The notes: generated by a model from the letters alone, not told the origin. DNA of 64,000 nucleotides from Bedellia somnulentella (GCA_963576735.1 OY755182.1:3782001-3846000); one strand, 5' to 3'; numbered from the stretch's first letter, positions 9,888-20,848 are shown. Program-made: numbers and translations.

Positions 9888-10254
9888 CATAACATAACAT
9901 AAACGTTCACGCCGTTTATCCCGGAAGGGGTTGGCAGAGGTACCAATACTTCTGAACTCACATGGCAGCGCCATCTAGTGTCCAGGGAAGGTACCCACGT
10001 TTTGCTTAGACAGTGTACTCACGTGATAGGGGGCAGGCCTATCGCCGTTTTGTACGAATACACTGTCACATGACTAAGTACAACTCAGCCATGTGGGTTT
10101 CCTCACGATGTTTTCCCTCACCGTTAACAACCTTGTTAAATTAACCACACGTATGACTTTAGAAAAGACAAATTGGTGTAGACCCGACCCAGGATTGGAA
10201 CTCCCACCCTTCTGTTTTCGGGCGGGTGTTCTACCCACTGGACTATCATGTCGT
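9888..10254 (-). mobile_element. SINE-A, near full length
   Basis: The ACATAACATAAACGTTCACG tail, the GTGTACTCACGTGATAGGGG core and the tRNA-like head (GATAGTCCAGTGGGTAGAAC, then a box B region over TTCCAATCCTGGGTC) are all present. Confidence 0.9.
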
Positions 10255-10349
10255 CGTCTTATTTTTATATAATATTTACCAGCATGTCTTTTTGTAATCA
10301 AAATGGCAAATTTAAAATTACTGACAGCTCCAGTCGCATTTTATTTTGC

Positions 10350-10492
10350 CGTGTAGAGCCGGCTTAGAATGTCACTACCGCTTTCTACCCACAGGTGTCG
10401 ACTAAGGGTATGGGGCTCTTTAAAGTGGTTTTTGGGTGATGTGGTTGGAGATCCGTCACCAATGATACTTTATTTTTACCATCTTATCCCAT
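10350..10492 (+). mobile_element. SINE-M 5' half
   Basis: GCCGTGTAGAGCCGGCTTAG through TTTACCATCTTATCCC, cut off by the next SINE-M. Confidence 0.85.
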
Positions 10493-10752
10493 TGCTATGT
10501 AGTGTCAGCTTAGAATAGCTCTACCCCGTTTCTTCCCATGGGTGTACGTAAGAGGCGACTAACAGAATTGGGGCTTTTACAAGATTTTTGGGCGATGCGG
10601 TTGGAGACCCATCACCAAAACCTTTATTTTACCATCTTTTCCCTACTTAACCTCAGAAAAGGGGTAGCCAGAGCTAAGGAATTTCTAATTCCTTAGCTCT
10701 GGCTACCCCTTCTAGGAAATTATAGCCGTGAGTATATGTATGTATGTATATA
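10493..10752 (+). mobile_element. SINE-M with an internal templated inversion
   Basis: The head (GCTATGTAGTGTCAGCTTAG) and tail (ATAGCCGTGAGTATATGTAT) are normal. The usual ACTTCCAAAAGTGGCTGAGG segment is replaced by an inverted copy of the adjacent region, forming the hairpin at 10659-10711. Confidence 0.9.
10659..10711. repeat. perfect 25-bp-arm hairpin within a SINE
   Basis: The arms 10659-10683 and 10687-10711 are exact inverted copies around a TCT loop. Confidence 0.95.
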
Positions 10753-11288
10753 TAACTTCCGTATGTGGCTGAATAGTTTTTAGGTCTGAAGCTTTGTTCA
10801 CCCAGTTTTGGGAATTTTGGCAGTGAATATATGTGTATGTGTGTTGTATTTTATGTTAAGATGGCGTGGAAACTACTGTTTAGTCAAGGAAACAACTTTC
10901 ATGTTTATAAGCTACTGATTTCACTTTTTTTTTACTACTTACTACTTTGAATAGTGTACTCAAACAAGGAAAATTGATTGATTTTTTCTTTAGTTTTCAA
11001 AAGGTCTAAACCAATTTCATGCCTTTCTATGGTAAGGGTGCGTGAGAATTTATAGGTTTGTCATTTCTCATGTCCTTATCTTAGATCAGAAATCTGAATG
11101 CTTCCATTTTGTTAACAATGCGTTGTCACGTAGAAGTAGAGTATCCATAAAATTTTATTGGCATCGGCTTAGGCTCAACTATTTTATAATAAAATTTTAA
11201 GATTAGACCCAAACAAAAGTACTAATAAATCTTTGATAATAATTTCCCCACTGTTGTAATTTGACAAGTTTAAACAGTAGCAGAATTT
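10753..11288. other. unassigned spacer
   Basis: No coding, repeat or RNA signature recognised. Confidence 0.4.
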
Positions 11289-11545
11289 GATGACGTCTGT
11301 CGTCGAGTGGATAGGTGACTAGCCTCTCGGTCCGGAGGTTGCAGGTTCGTTCCCTGCTGAGAGAAACATTTATGTGATGAGAATAAATGATTGATCTTAG
11401 TCTTGGATGTTATTCATATGTGAATTATATAATATAAAATAATATCGTTGAGTTAGTATGCCATACTAATAGTATGCCTATCTATTTAGTTTTGGGCTAA
11501 CTTCATCTGTGTATAATATATGGTCGTATATTTTTTTTTAATTTA
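11289..11545 (+). mobile_element. SINE-C (Ser/Leu-tRNA-like head)
   Basis: The head CGTCGAGTGGATAGGTGACT gives a box A-like site and GCAGGTTCGTTCCCTGC a box B. The body then shares AACATTTATGTGATG and TTGGATGTTATTCATATGTG with the second copy at 43276. Confidence 0.8.
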
Positions 11546-11591
11546 ATTTTCGGTCTTTAGTTTATTAGCATGTTATTATTTTCATGCTTAC

Positions 11592-11672
11592 ATATGCTCA
11601 CGCTTTTAGTTTCATATTGGGTAAACAGAGACCGCCGACCGAAATTCCGACTTCAGACGCCTGCCTTTTTAA
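11592..11672 (-). pseudogene. RTE 3' relic, internally deleted
   Basis: The minus strand keeps GGCAGGCGTCTGAAGTCGG, then the TCTCTGTTTACCCAATATGA tail. Most of the intervening C-terminus is gone. Confidence 0.6.
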
Positions 11673-11739
11673 GCATGTTATCTTTTTGATATTATTTATT
11701 CTCATCCACATTGGCTCATTTCCGACTTTGATGTCATGG

Positions 11740-11965
11740 TGCCATTCGGATCTCATTTCGGCGCGTTCCTCCCAGCCATCGGTTTGAATTCCGAAACTAC
11801 TCTTAGAGCGGCTATGTCAATACGAAGGCGGAGAAGTTCTCTATCTATGATGGTTGTCTTTCTTAATTCTGGTACGCCATCGTTGTTTGTTGTATTGTCG
11901 GTTTCAAAAAGCATAATTCTCACATTCCATGTTGCAAATCTTGTGAAAGATAAGATGTTGTTTTG
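11740..11965 (-). pseudogene. LINE-D APE-endonuclease N-terminal fragment
   Basis: The minus strand reads ATWNVRIMLFE, then LRKTTIIDRELLRLRIDIAA. This is the start of an apurinic-like endonuclease domain (T-W-N-V-R followed by an amphipathic helix and I-D-I-A-A-L). The usual active-site glutamate that follows in the SET/ET motif is not visible because the frame runs into unrelated sequence. It probably belongs to the same LINE class as the fragments at 50004-51020 and 63125-63534. Confidence 0.7.
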
Positions 11966-11999
11966 TTAGTTGGAGTGTTTGTTGTTATTTGTTTTGCCA

Positions 12000-12560
12000 G
12001 GTGCATTAGATGCTCATCCTGTTTCAGACACTATGACATGCCTGCTGCTCCACACACCCATAGAAGCGCAGAATGAAGGCTGCCCAGCTAAGGCAGGCGG
12101 TAACTAGTCAGTTAGTCGCGATGGACTATCCTACCGTCAGGAGTCACCCCTGGCGCCCGCGCACACACCCAATTATCGCAGAGTTTATAACCGGTGACTG
12201 CGACTCCCCGTGTTGTTATTCGCACCTTTTCAGGTACAAGTGGAGTTGCCTCTCCACAGGCGCTGCATGCCTGGGACGCAGTTTAGAAAACACGAACTTG
12301 TCCAGCATCCGTGTTCCCCTCTCGACCTCTTCGACAGTACCCCCAGGAACGACGAGTCATTACGTGAGAAGCCGAGTCGGTTGCAGAGGTTGCCGCCTTG
12401 TTCAGGTTGAACCCTATTCAAAGTCGGGACTGTCAAACATGACGAAGATTGGCTGGAGAAACTATAGCAAAAAAGACTTTGTCATGATCTCCCACCTCCT
12501 GCGTCATTCTGTTCATTCATCTTTAAATTGTCATCGGAAGTGAACACATTAGTCGCACGT
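12000..12560. other. GC-richer unassigned block with a 156-codon frame
   Basis: A plus-strand frame (12073-12543) and shorter overlapping frames are open, but no domain, signal peptide or repeat motif is recognisable. Composition is clearly more GC-rich than the flanks. It lies directly upstream, on the minus strand, of the LINE-D endonuclease fragment, so it could be that element's 5' region. This is inference. Confidence 0.35.
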
Positions 12561-12678
12561 AGCAGTTTGATTTATTTTGCAGTGAAAATTTGTGTAAACG
12601 TTTTTGATTATATTTCAAAATCTATTGCGGATAGTGACACAAAAAAGTTATTAAAGATGAAGGTATGTTATTAATAAT

Positions 12679-12715
12679 TTATGCATTACTGTGCCCGCGA
12701 CACAGTAATGCATAA
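12679..12715. repeat. 15-bp-arm perfect hairpin
   Basis: TTATGCATTACTGTG (12679-12693) and its exact reverse complement (12701-12715) flank the 7-nt loop CCCGCGA. Confidence 0.95.
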
Positions 12716-12716
12716 A

Positions 12717-12887
12717 ATAATGGTACAGGGCAGAGTAGAGGGCACCCGAATGCGTGGTCGATCACCAATGAGATGGACGGACCAAATAAAAGCAGCGCTG
12801 GATGACCCCCTGTACCAATGCACCAAAAAAACAGCCCTCAGAGAGGAATGGCGACGAATTGTGCGGCGGGTCACCCAACCAAAATGA
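12717..12887 (+). pseudogene. LINE C-terminal fragment
   Basis: The frame reads MVQGRVEGTRMRGRSPMRWT, then DQI and EWRRIVRRVTQP. The GxRxRGRSPxRWTDQI...WRRIVRRV pattern is the C-terminus of an insect LINE. A stop follows at 12885. The N-terminal catalytic parts are absent, and the 5' boundary coincides with the hairpin. Confidence 0.75.
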
Positions 12888-12956
12888 CGACCACGACCAC
12901 TCTGTCAAGAGTTACGACTGAGAAGAAGTGCCCGCGACTTTGTTCGCGTGATTATT

Positions 12957-13120
12957 CATCATCAGCCCACACTCGTCCACTGCTGGACATAGGCATCTCC
13001 CATGGCGCGCCACCTCTTCCTATCCTCGGCCAGCCTCATCCAACCACTCCCGGCCACCTGCTTTAGGTCGTCGGTCCAGCGGGCTGGAGGGCGCCCCACA
13101 CTGCGTCTGCCATCGTGATT
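12957..13120 (-). pseudogene. LINE C-terminal fragment, opposite orientation
   Basis: The minus strand reads GRRSVGRPPARWTDDLKQVA, then a GWMRLAEDRKRWRAMGDA segment and YVQQWTSVG. This is the typical GRPPxRWxDD...AxDRxxWxxxGxAYVQQW ending of a lepidopteran LINE. It is convergent with the fragment at 12717-12887, so two separate insertions are stacked here. Confidence 0.8.
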
Positions 13121-13209
13121 ATTGTCGAGGGCAAAAAAACGTCGTTTAGTTAAGAGTATATCACCTTTTTGATGATTTAGATAAGATTCCTGACTTTTGG
13201 TATAGTTGA

Positions 13210-13590
13210 TTACGTCAAGGCTTCTCTATACACTATGTTAGCGGTGGAATTATCCGGAGCATATACAAAAAGGTTTTTTGGGTTGCTAACACGTGATAGA
13301 GAAACATAGAGTTGGCCGTGTGAGAAACAATCAAAAGTAAGGTCTACACCCGCAACGAATAACGTCTGGCCTTGGGCTTTATTAATAGTCATAGCGTGAC
13401 AGAGGCTAACAGGAAACTGCACACGTTTGAAAGTAAATGGAAAATTATTGGGGATAATAGGTATCCTGGGAATGAAAACAACATCACCGGAGCCGTAACC
13501 TGATAAGATTTCGGCTTCAATGACATTTCGTTGGATATTTGTCACTCTCAACCGAGTTCCGTTGCATAGTTTTGGTGGGCTTAAATTTCC
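13210..13590 (-). pseudogene. Helitron PIF1-like helicase C-terminal remnant
   Basis: The minus-strand frame carries LSPPKLCNGTRLRVTNIQRN, then FPVSLCHAMTINKAQGQTL and FSHGQLYVSLSRVSNPKNL, ending in IVYREALT-stop. These are the conserved late helicase motifs of Helitron Rep/Hel proteins (family knowledge: the AMTINKAQGQT block and the YVxxSRV block near the C-terminus). The Rep nuclease and the Walker motifs are absent. The open frame extends upstream to 13800, but that part is unrelated, LINE 3'-UTR-like DNA, so the fragment is a 5'-truncated relic. Confidence 0.85.
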
Positions 13591-13721
13591 GAGTAGAATG
13601 ATTAAATTTCTGAGTAGTAGAATCATTTGCACAACGCCATCTATCGGACTTTGGATTCTAACTATCAACACTAGTTCTATATTTAGACTTAAGATGTCGT
13701 TGCAAGTACTATACTGAATCA

Positions 13722-14040
13722 CGTAACGTAATATTTTTCTTCTTGAACTCACAAAATTAATCATATCTTTTGATAGAGTGAACCGATTTCGATGAAACAA
13801 AAACTAAGTTATACCTCAAGTTACGTATAATTTTTGTATATAAACATTTTTAGCATTGAATTCGTAGGTTTTACGTGATGTGCGCACAAACAAACATATA
13901 AACAGACAAACAGACAAAAATTGAAAAAATGATGGAAATGGGTTCTGTTACTTATCTGTTCACACGCTGGCTATTTTTTTTTCAATTTCTTCAATGTACA
14001 AAAATGACTTTTCTACAGATTTATTATATGTATAGATTCT
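13722..14040 (+). repeat. LINE 3'-UTR-like segment
   Basis: It ends ACTTTTCTACAGATTTATTA then TATGTATAGATT, close to the end of the block at 34428-34790, and has a degenerate CAAACAGACAAACAG array near 13900. This resembles lepidopteran RTE-type 3' ends. Confidence 0.55.
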
Positions 14041-14374
14041 ATAACTTATTTGTACGTGTGTTACGTTGCATACGTAACACGTACGTTCGAAATCAAAATT
14101 AGGCGTGAATGTTTGGATTTAACTTAAGTTTTAACTATGTATCCACTCGCAGCTACTGATGATCTATATACCAAATTATAGTATAGACTATTTAGTTTTC
14201 TAAACAGTTGTCACTTGCTGCGGATATTTTCGGCTGCAAATTTTATAAGGGTTCTACGACATTATCTAAACCGGTTGCAAAAAAACTGAATATCACTATC
14301 ATGTATTTTTTTCGTTTATTACAGTTTCTAATTACAGAATTAGTTTTACAAGGAAAAATAATTTTGAATAAGTA

Positions 14375-14480
14375 AAGAATAAATAAAGGAAAGAAAAATT
14401 TCGACACAGGCGGGAATCGAACCAGCGACCTCGGGTATACGCCCCAACGCTCTGCCAATTGAGCCACGTGTCCATGGCTG
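14375..14480 (-). mobile_element. SINE-B, tRNA-like head and proximal body
   Basis: On the minus strand a 72-nt tRNA-like head (14402-14473) has a 4-bp D stem (GCTC/GAGC), an anticodon-like arm and box B (GGTTCGATTCC). It is followed by TTTCTTTCCTTTATTTATTC. Position 33 of the anticodon loop is C rather than U and the acceptor stem is imperfect, so a SINE head fits better than a functional tRNA gene. Confidence 0.7.
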
Positions 14481-14629
14481 CCAGCGCGAAATTCTTCTAT
14501 CCTTTATTTCTTTTACACGTTTAAGTAGTGTTTGCGTTTCCTACCTTCGAATTTTTACTAATTCGGAAGGCCACTTGTCTATCTTTTCAGATATAATGCA
14601 AATGTTGAAAACGCCCAACTATCACATAA

Positions 14630-15440
14630 TTTGAATCTTTTTGTTCATGAAAACCTCATGTGGGGATTATTAGTGATAATCAAGTGGCTCAATTGGCCTA
14701 GACCTCGCTTTTATAACATACCCTTTTTATATTATAAATCGATAAAGGACATCAAACTAAACAACTTTGCCCATGGAATGCCTATCTAAAATATTGTAAT
14801 TTTCAAAAAAATATAATAATTAAAAATTGTCGTACCTAGTTCAAACTGAGAATGTATACAATGAGATTCCTTGCTTCAGTGAAAATAAAAAATAAAAAAA
14901 AAACATTTGATCTATGGTGTAAACAAAAACATAACCTCTTTCGGTATTTTCCAGTTCAATCGCTCGCTTACCGGTTTATTTTCATGATATTATTTTTCAA
15001 CGATGATCAATACAACTGGAAAATACAGAAAGAAGTTATATTTTTGTTTACAGAGCGAAAAGCATATATCAAATGTTTTTTTTTTATTTTTTATTTTCAC
15101 TGAAGCAAGGAATCTCATTGTATACATTCTCAGTTTGAACTAGGTACGACAATTTTTAATTATTATTATATTTTGAAAATTACAATATTTTAGATAGGCA
15201 TTCCATAGGCAAAGTTGTTAAGTTTGATGTCCTTTATCGATTTATAATATAAAAAGGGTATGTTAAAAAAGCGAGGTCTAGGCCAATTGGCAGAGCGTGT
15301 CGGGGCGTATACCCGAGGTCGCGGGTTCGATTCCCGCCTGTGTCGAAAAATTTTTCTTTCCTTTATTTATTCTTTACTTATTAGTAATAATCCCCCACAT
15401 GAGGTTTTCATGAACAAAAAGGTTTAAATTAAGTAATTTT
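14630..15440. repeat. large foldback (inverted repeat)
   Basis: The left arm (about 14640-14910) and right arm (about 15085-15435) are inverted copies with only scattered differences. Shared text includes GTCGTACCTAGTTCAAACTG and AGGACATCAAACT. The inner spacer is itself partly self-complementary (TTTCCAGTT and AACTGGAAAAT). Both arms carry the SINE-B distal sequence CCTCATGTGGGG. The right arm keeps the tRNA-like region, while the left has lost most of it. Confidence 0.85.
15283..15435 (+). mobile_element. SINE-B in the right foldback arm
   Basis: It has a perfect T-arm (GCGGGTTCGATTCCCGC), then TTTTTCTTTCCTTTATTTAT and the distal CCCACATGAGGTTTTCATGA. The 5' half of the head is degenerate. 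Confidence 0.75.
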
Positions 15441-16014
15441 GAATTTTGGACTAGTTTTAATGAATTGGCTACAAAAAAGCTCGCTTAATTGTCGATTCTA
15501 ATCACGAGCCTTAGGATGTTATCTTAAAAAAAATATCCTCCTTATATCAGTCTAATATCAAATTGTGGGATGCTTATTTTTTTTGCAGCTAATATTCACA
15601 GTGAGGTGGTAGAAGAATTATAAAAATGGACTAAATTCATTACATAATTATATTAATTGTTTTTTTTTATTATGTATGTAATAAATGTGTAAATATTGTA
15701 TTATATTTCAGCAAACAACGATATTTAAATGTTCCAAAGTCTTTTCAACACAACAGGTAGCATAATCACACTATTAGAATCAATCAGCTACTTATTAGAA
15801 AGAGAAAGAAAGAAAGAGAAAGAGAGACATTTATTCGCTGTATAGAACATTGAAAAATAACATTAATAGAGAAAAAAACAACACATTATTCAATTCTCAA
15901 AGCTAGAAAACAAAAGTGAAAAAGAAAAAACATACATATATAATATTTAGAAGGCAAGGCCTCTGCACAGCGAAACGGTGCTGCCTAACGGTATTACCGC
16001 CTCTCTTAGAACGC
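15440..16014. other. mostly unassigned; GAAA-tailed fragment at 15798-15870
   Basis: An AAAGAAAGAAAGAGAAAGAG run leads into GACATTTATTCGCTGT. The same joint occurs at 31225-31260 and, inverted, at 39303-39366, so it is the 3' end of a repeat family with a GAAA tail. Confidence 0.5.
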
Positions 16015-16315
16015 GGGACCTGTGTGCAGTGGTTAGAACACCGCTTATCCTGCAGACGATGAGGGCTCAAATCCCGGGTTACACCTACAAGAAGCTGTCT
16101 CATCTAAAGACATGGGTGTCGTCAATTTATCATGGTTGTTAAGGGTGAGGGAAATATCGTGAGGAAAGCCATATAGCTGAGTTTTACTTAGTCATGTGGC
16201 AGTGTATTCGTACAAAACGGGGATAGGCTTGCCTCGTATCACGTGAGTACACTGTGCAAGCAAATCGTGGGTACACTTAACACCAGGTGACAATTTCACG
16301 TGATATTAAGATGCG
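16015..16315 (+). mobile_element. SINE-A, diverged, 3' end lost
   Basis: GTGCAGTGGTTAGAACACCG, ATCATGGTTGTTAAGGGTGA and GTGTATTCGTACAAAACGGG are kept. It stops after CACGTGATATTAAG. Confidence 0.85.
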
Positions 16316-16921
16316 TTTGAACGAAGAAGAAAACGTTGAGTTTTATATTGAGGGTTGAGTTGCATTGAATCAGGTCGCATGTAAGATAAGAAACCCATTG
16401 GAGCGATCGAAACATGTAAGAACGAAGTCGAGTCTAGCTACTCATAGATCGAGTTGAACTATTTTTCTAGAATTAAGTGAAGATAGTCGCTGAGATGAAA
16501 AACTAACATTATATACTTTATATTGACAATCTATGAAGCTTAGTTACGGAATTTAACTAAATAGGAACTGTATCTATCCTTGTTTTCATTATAAAGAAAG
16601 AAAGGGATAAAATATTAGTTCGGCAAAGTTCAAATGATTGTAGTATCGAATTAAACTTTCTCGATATCCGGAGTCTATTGCAATAGAGTACATTTTGTAC
16701 AAGTTTTTGTTTCTGTACCGTTGATATTTCAAATTACTTCGGGATGCAATATTTCTTCTTGTATCAACTAAATGTATTGAACTGATGTCAAATAATAATA
16801 CATGTATAATATAATATATAAAATGAAATAATATAAATATACAAGTATTATTATTTGACATCAATTACATCATGCCATATACATTGTAAACTGTGCACTG
16901 AGCAAAATGGCTGATTGGTAT
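16316..16921. other. unassigned AT-rich spacer with a short hairpin
   Basis: GATGTCAAATAATAATAC (16784-16801) is exactly inverted at 16845-16862. The 79-bp unit could be a very short MITE. Nothing else is recognised. Confidence 0.45.
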
Positions 16922-17366
16922 AAGTTATCACGGCTCTTAATCCCAAGAACGGATAGCCAGAGCTTCAGAATGTAAAATTTCTCAAACACTTTCGCAAGTT
17001 GAGTAAGCAAAGATTGTAAAATAAAGGTTGTTGGTGATAGGTCTCCCGCTGCATCACCCATAATCGCGGACAAACACACATACATACAGTTCAAACACAG
17101 AACCTCCTCTCCTTTTTTAGTCGGTTAAAGCACTAAAACCTTCTCCTAAATGTAACAAATACTTTTCTGAAAACCGCATCCAAATAGCTTTAGCCAATCG
17201 CGATATAATCGTGGACAAACATACATACATACTTACAAAAAATAGGACTGAGAACCTTCTTTTTTGAAGTCGGTCAAAAAATCAAGTAATAAGCCCCAGT
17301 ACCCTGAGCGCCTCCTACGAAAACCCCTGGTAAGAAATGGGAAAGTGCCAGTCTCAGCCGACACTA
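16922..17366 (-). mobile_element. SINE-M split by a 210-bp insertion
   Basis: The 3' part (16922-17065) ends at CTGCATCACCCATAATC. The 5' part (17276-17366) resumes at AATCAAGTAATAAGCCCC and ends CCGACACTACACAT. Confidence 0.75.
17066..17275. mobile_element. insertion within SINE-M, lepidopteran repeat ending GAAGTCGGTCAAAA
   Basis: The insert contains two CATACATACA runs and ends CTTCTTTTTTGAAGTCGGTC, a 3' motif I recognise as common in Lepidoptera. The family was not resolved. Confidence 0.55.
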
Positions 17367-17765
17367 CACATCTGCTAAAACGAATGTCCAGTTTTTACCG
17401 ACTGAAGTGTTCAAGTTTAACATTGACAAAAGTACTAAAAAAACCTTTTTAAATTTCTCAAAAACGTATCTCCCAAATTGCAATGGAGCGTTTTAAAAGC
17501 TTTCAGATTGCAATTAATTTTGAACAAGCCATTGTCCTTGATGGAGGTAAAATTGTTAGGTTTTAATTTGTTTTATATTCAACTTGGCATGAAACGATAG
17601 GCTAAAGAGAATCGTTTTTGCGAAATTCACTCCTATATTAATGCCTATTCGTTTTTATACAAAATATGCAGTAAATAAAGTTTGGCTTCAATGTGGTGGC
17701 GTCTGTTATTCAGATTTAAAACTATAAAAGTTACACCAAATTATTTATTTATGTTGTATTGTGTT

Positions 17766-18002
17766 TGCTGTGTAGTGTCGGCTTGGAATAGTACTACCCC
17801 ATTCCCATGGATGATCGTAAGATGCGACTAAGGGCTTTTGAGTGATTTTTGGGCGATGCAATTGGAGACACTTTACCATAAAATGTTTTTTACAATCCTT
17901 TCCCCATATAACTTCCAAGAGCGGCTGAAGAATTTTCTGATTTAGAAGCTCTGGTCACCCCTTTTAGAGATTTATTGCCGTGAGTGTATGTGTGTATGTA
18001 TG
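17766..18002 (+). mobile_element. SINE-M, full length, diverged
   Basis: GCTGTGTAGTGTCGGCTTGG to ATTGCCGTGAGTGTATGTGT. A SINE-A follows 40 bp downstream. Confidence 0.87.
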
Positions 18003-18044
18003 TTATATACTTTTTATTTCAAAATTATATTACATATTATAGAC

Positions 18045-18407
18045 AACCGTGATAGCCCAGTGGGTAGAACACTCGGTTATCGTGCAAGCGACTAGTGTTC
18101 GAATCCTGGGTCGGGCCTACATCAATTTGTCTTTTCTAAAGACATATGTGTGGTTAATTTATCATGGTTGTTAACGGTGAGGGAAAACATCGTGAGGAAA
18201 CCCACATGACTGAGTTGTACTTAGTCATGTGACAGTGTATTCGTACAAAACGGCGATAGGCCTGCCCCCTATCACGTGAGTACACTGTCCATGCAAAACG
18301 TGGGTACTCTGAACACCAGGTGACAAAGTCACGTGATGTTCAGAAGTATTAGTACCTCTGCCAACCCCTTCGGGGATATTCGGCGTGAACGTTTATGTTA
18401 TGTTAAA
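18045..18407 (+). mobile_element. SINE-A, full length reference copy
   Basis: Box A TAGCCCAGTGGGTAGAACAC; box B TGTTCGAATCCTGGGTC. The body contains TGGTTGTTAACGGTGAGGGA and AACGTGGGTACTCTGAACAC. The 3' end is CTCTGCCAACCCCTTCGGGG, then ATATTCGGCGTGAACGTTTA and TGTTATGTTA. The C4-TTC-G4 hairpin is intact. Confidence 0.93.
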
Positions 18408-19611
18408 AAAAAATAAAAAAAATGTTATATTATTTATCTTAGTGATTTGAGAACCAATTCATTTGGTGGCAATTCAAACATATTACATGCATTACCATTG
18501 TTTGATTTATTGCAAATAATTGTAATATATTACACACATATACTCACGAGAGCGAAGGAGTAAGGAATTCCTATAATCTAATATATTCTGTGACAAAACG
18601 CGTGGCACATAATTGTAAACTGTGATATTTCACGTATGAAAGCTCGAAACAATCTCACACAAGAATGTTTCCAAAACATAAAAGCAAATTAACAAAACCA
18701 ACTGTAGGTCGCATTCACAGAACATGTCCCTTAGAAATATGTGCGGAGTTTGTTATTCATGTCGAAATGCGACTTTGCTTCACTCACACACCTTAATGTC
18801 GCCGCGTATGGCAGTGTCACCGAAAGATTTAATTCACCACCTGCTTTCTATTTGCAGTGGCAACTTAACTTAACAAATAAACATGGCTAAGTCTAGTGAT
18901 GTAACTCTACGGTTTTGTTGGCTAGTTTATCGATAGATTTAGATCTAAAGTTGAAGTTATGAATATTATTATCAATAAATTGTATAAACTAGAGGTTGTA
19001 AAAGTTCGAAATTTGACCATCATTTCATTCTTACATTCACACGTATACTTACGCCATTAGTTAAATTATTGTTATGCGATAAGCCTGCCCTCTATCACGT
19101 GAGTACAATGAATAAACAAACCGAAATAAATATAAAAATAAGATGACTCTGTAAACAGAAATGCGTGGTAAATTCTTAATCATTTCCTTTTAATACACAA
19201 TACAGTAGGTGTAATCCTTCTAGTGAAAAAAATAATTAATAATAAAAGTTAAGATCAAACTAAATAAGAATTAAATAAAAATACGTGTCTAATGCATCCC
19301 CATTTGTCATCCGTGGAAAATATAATTTATCTTATTTTGAATAGCTATTTTTTATCGATATGATTTTCCACCATCACTATTTTTTGTTCCATTTTCTGTA
19401 TACCTTGGAATATCTGGCTACATTTCTAGCTTTCATAAAACTAAATAGAGGAGAACTATTGCACCATTTGGTGTTAGCAAATATGTCAAACAAAGTCTAA
19501 GGATTTGAAGTTTTCCGTGGAGGTATAAAGTTCTTGTGTACATGAGATATTCTTTCTTTATTAACTCTGATTATTAAAACCACTACCACGCGTATCATTA
19601 TACGCATACTT
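18408..19611. other. unassigned stretch with a SINE-A scrap
   Basis: Positions 19077-19110 keep GATAAGCCTGCCCTCTATCA and CGTGAGTAC from SINE-A. The rest, including the drop in A+T around 18700-18900, gave no coding or repeat match. Confidence 0.4.
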
Positions 19612-19765
19612 ACATACAAATTCTCACGGTTTAATTCCAAAAAAGAGTAGCCAGAGCTTTGGAGCTAAAAACTCTTCAGCCACATTTGGAAGTTGATAGG
19701 TGAGAAGTTGGTAGAAATAAGGTATCGTTGGTGATGGGTCTTCAACTGCATTGACGAAAAACCAC
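19612..19765 (-). mobile_element. SINE-M 3' half
   Basis: TTCTCACGGTTTAATTCC through GGTGATGGGTCTTCAACTGC. Confidence 0.75.
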
Positions 19766-19789
19766 TACTCTAATAGGTATTCTAACCAC

Positions 19790-19945
19790 CAGCCCTCGTG
19801 CATGGGTCATGTGAGAGGTAGTGTATCACGTGAATAGTGAGATGCTGACAGATTATTCGTATAAACTTGGCCAGTGTCTTAGTTATCATGTGACATGATT
19901 GCTCTCACACGACGCATACTTCATGCTTCGGGTGTAGAACAATAT
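19790..19945. mobile_element. SINE-A-related repeat
   Basis: It shares TCACGTGAATAGTGAGATG and GACAGATTATTCGTA with copies at 28030-28165 and 35549-35640. Parts resemble the SINE-A core, so a sister family is likely. Confidence 0.55.
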
Positions 19946-20684
19946 AACATTTTAAACGGAATGGTCTCTCTAAGGAATCAACTGAGTATGATCCGCTCAT
20001 TTGCTTCAATAAATCTCTTTCAATATCTAATTCCCTCTCACAATTGTAATGAAAACCTTGAATAATCGTCTCAAATAACGACAAGACACAGCTTTCAGCA
20101 AATAATTGAAAACATTAGGATGTCAAAACAGGCCAGAATAATATTAATATTTATTTGACATCGTTTGAGAATAACATTCAGCATTATGTAAAGGAAACGG
20201 GTCTCTGAGCTTTGGAAGTACATCAAGCTTTGAAAGCTCTCGTTGATGTTGCTATTGCTTTTGTGTGCTTTCCTTGTTGCTTGATAATGGGGTATATATA
20301 TTTGAAGTAAGACTTTGCTATTGAATATTGTTTTTGCAATGCATTCTAATGAGAATTGTCGGAGATTTATTTTGTTAATTTCACGCCAGTTTCCCAGTGG
20401 CTGTGTGGATCGTGATATAATATTTATATATATTTTTGTTTATGTAATTAGTTTCATGTTTATTTTGGACTAAGTTTAAAAATATCCGATTTTATGTGTT
20501 TCTTTTATGTTATTGTTTTGTACATCATGTCACGACAAATAAATGTGTTTTTTTATTTTCTTTCTAATTTTGATACGGAGTAGATAATTACTTACTCGTA
20601 CGATGACAAACATGGATTTTCGTTTCCACACATTTATTATTCATAGAGTATACTTTTACTTTAACCATATTAATAATGTATGCA
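19946..20684. other. unassigned AT-rich stretch
   Basis: No feature recognised. Confidence 0.4.
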
Positions 20685-20848
20685 TACATACGTATAATCA
20701 CAGCTATATATCCTAAAAGGGGAACTTATAGCTTCGAAATTAGAAATTGCTCAGCCACTTTTTAGACTTGCAAAAGGAAAATATTGTTGAATAGATGATG
20801 ATTGCTGACGTTGATATCTCCAGCCCCACCGCCCAAGAATCACTGAAT
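20685..20848 (-). mobile_element. SINE-M 3' two-thirds, diverged
   Basis: ATAATCACAGCTATATATCC through CCCACCGCCCAAGAATCAC. Confidence 0.7.

Noticed and set aside
13590..13800. N-terminal part of the 196-codon frame as helicase
   Set aside because: The helicase motifs begin only downstream of about 13590 (on the minus strand). The earlier codons translate LINE 3'-UTR-like DNA.
14402..14473. Possible tRNA gene on the minus strand
   Set aside because: The T-arm and acceptor stem have mismatches, the anticodon loop lacks U33, and the same sequence recurs as the head of a dispersed repeat (SINE-B).
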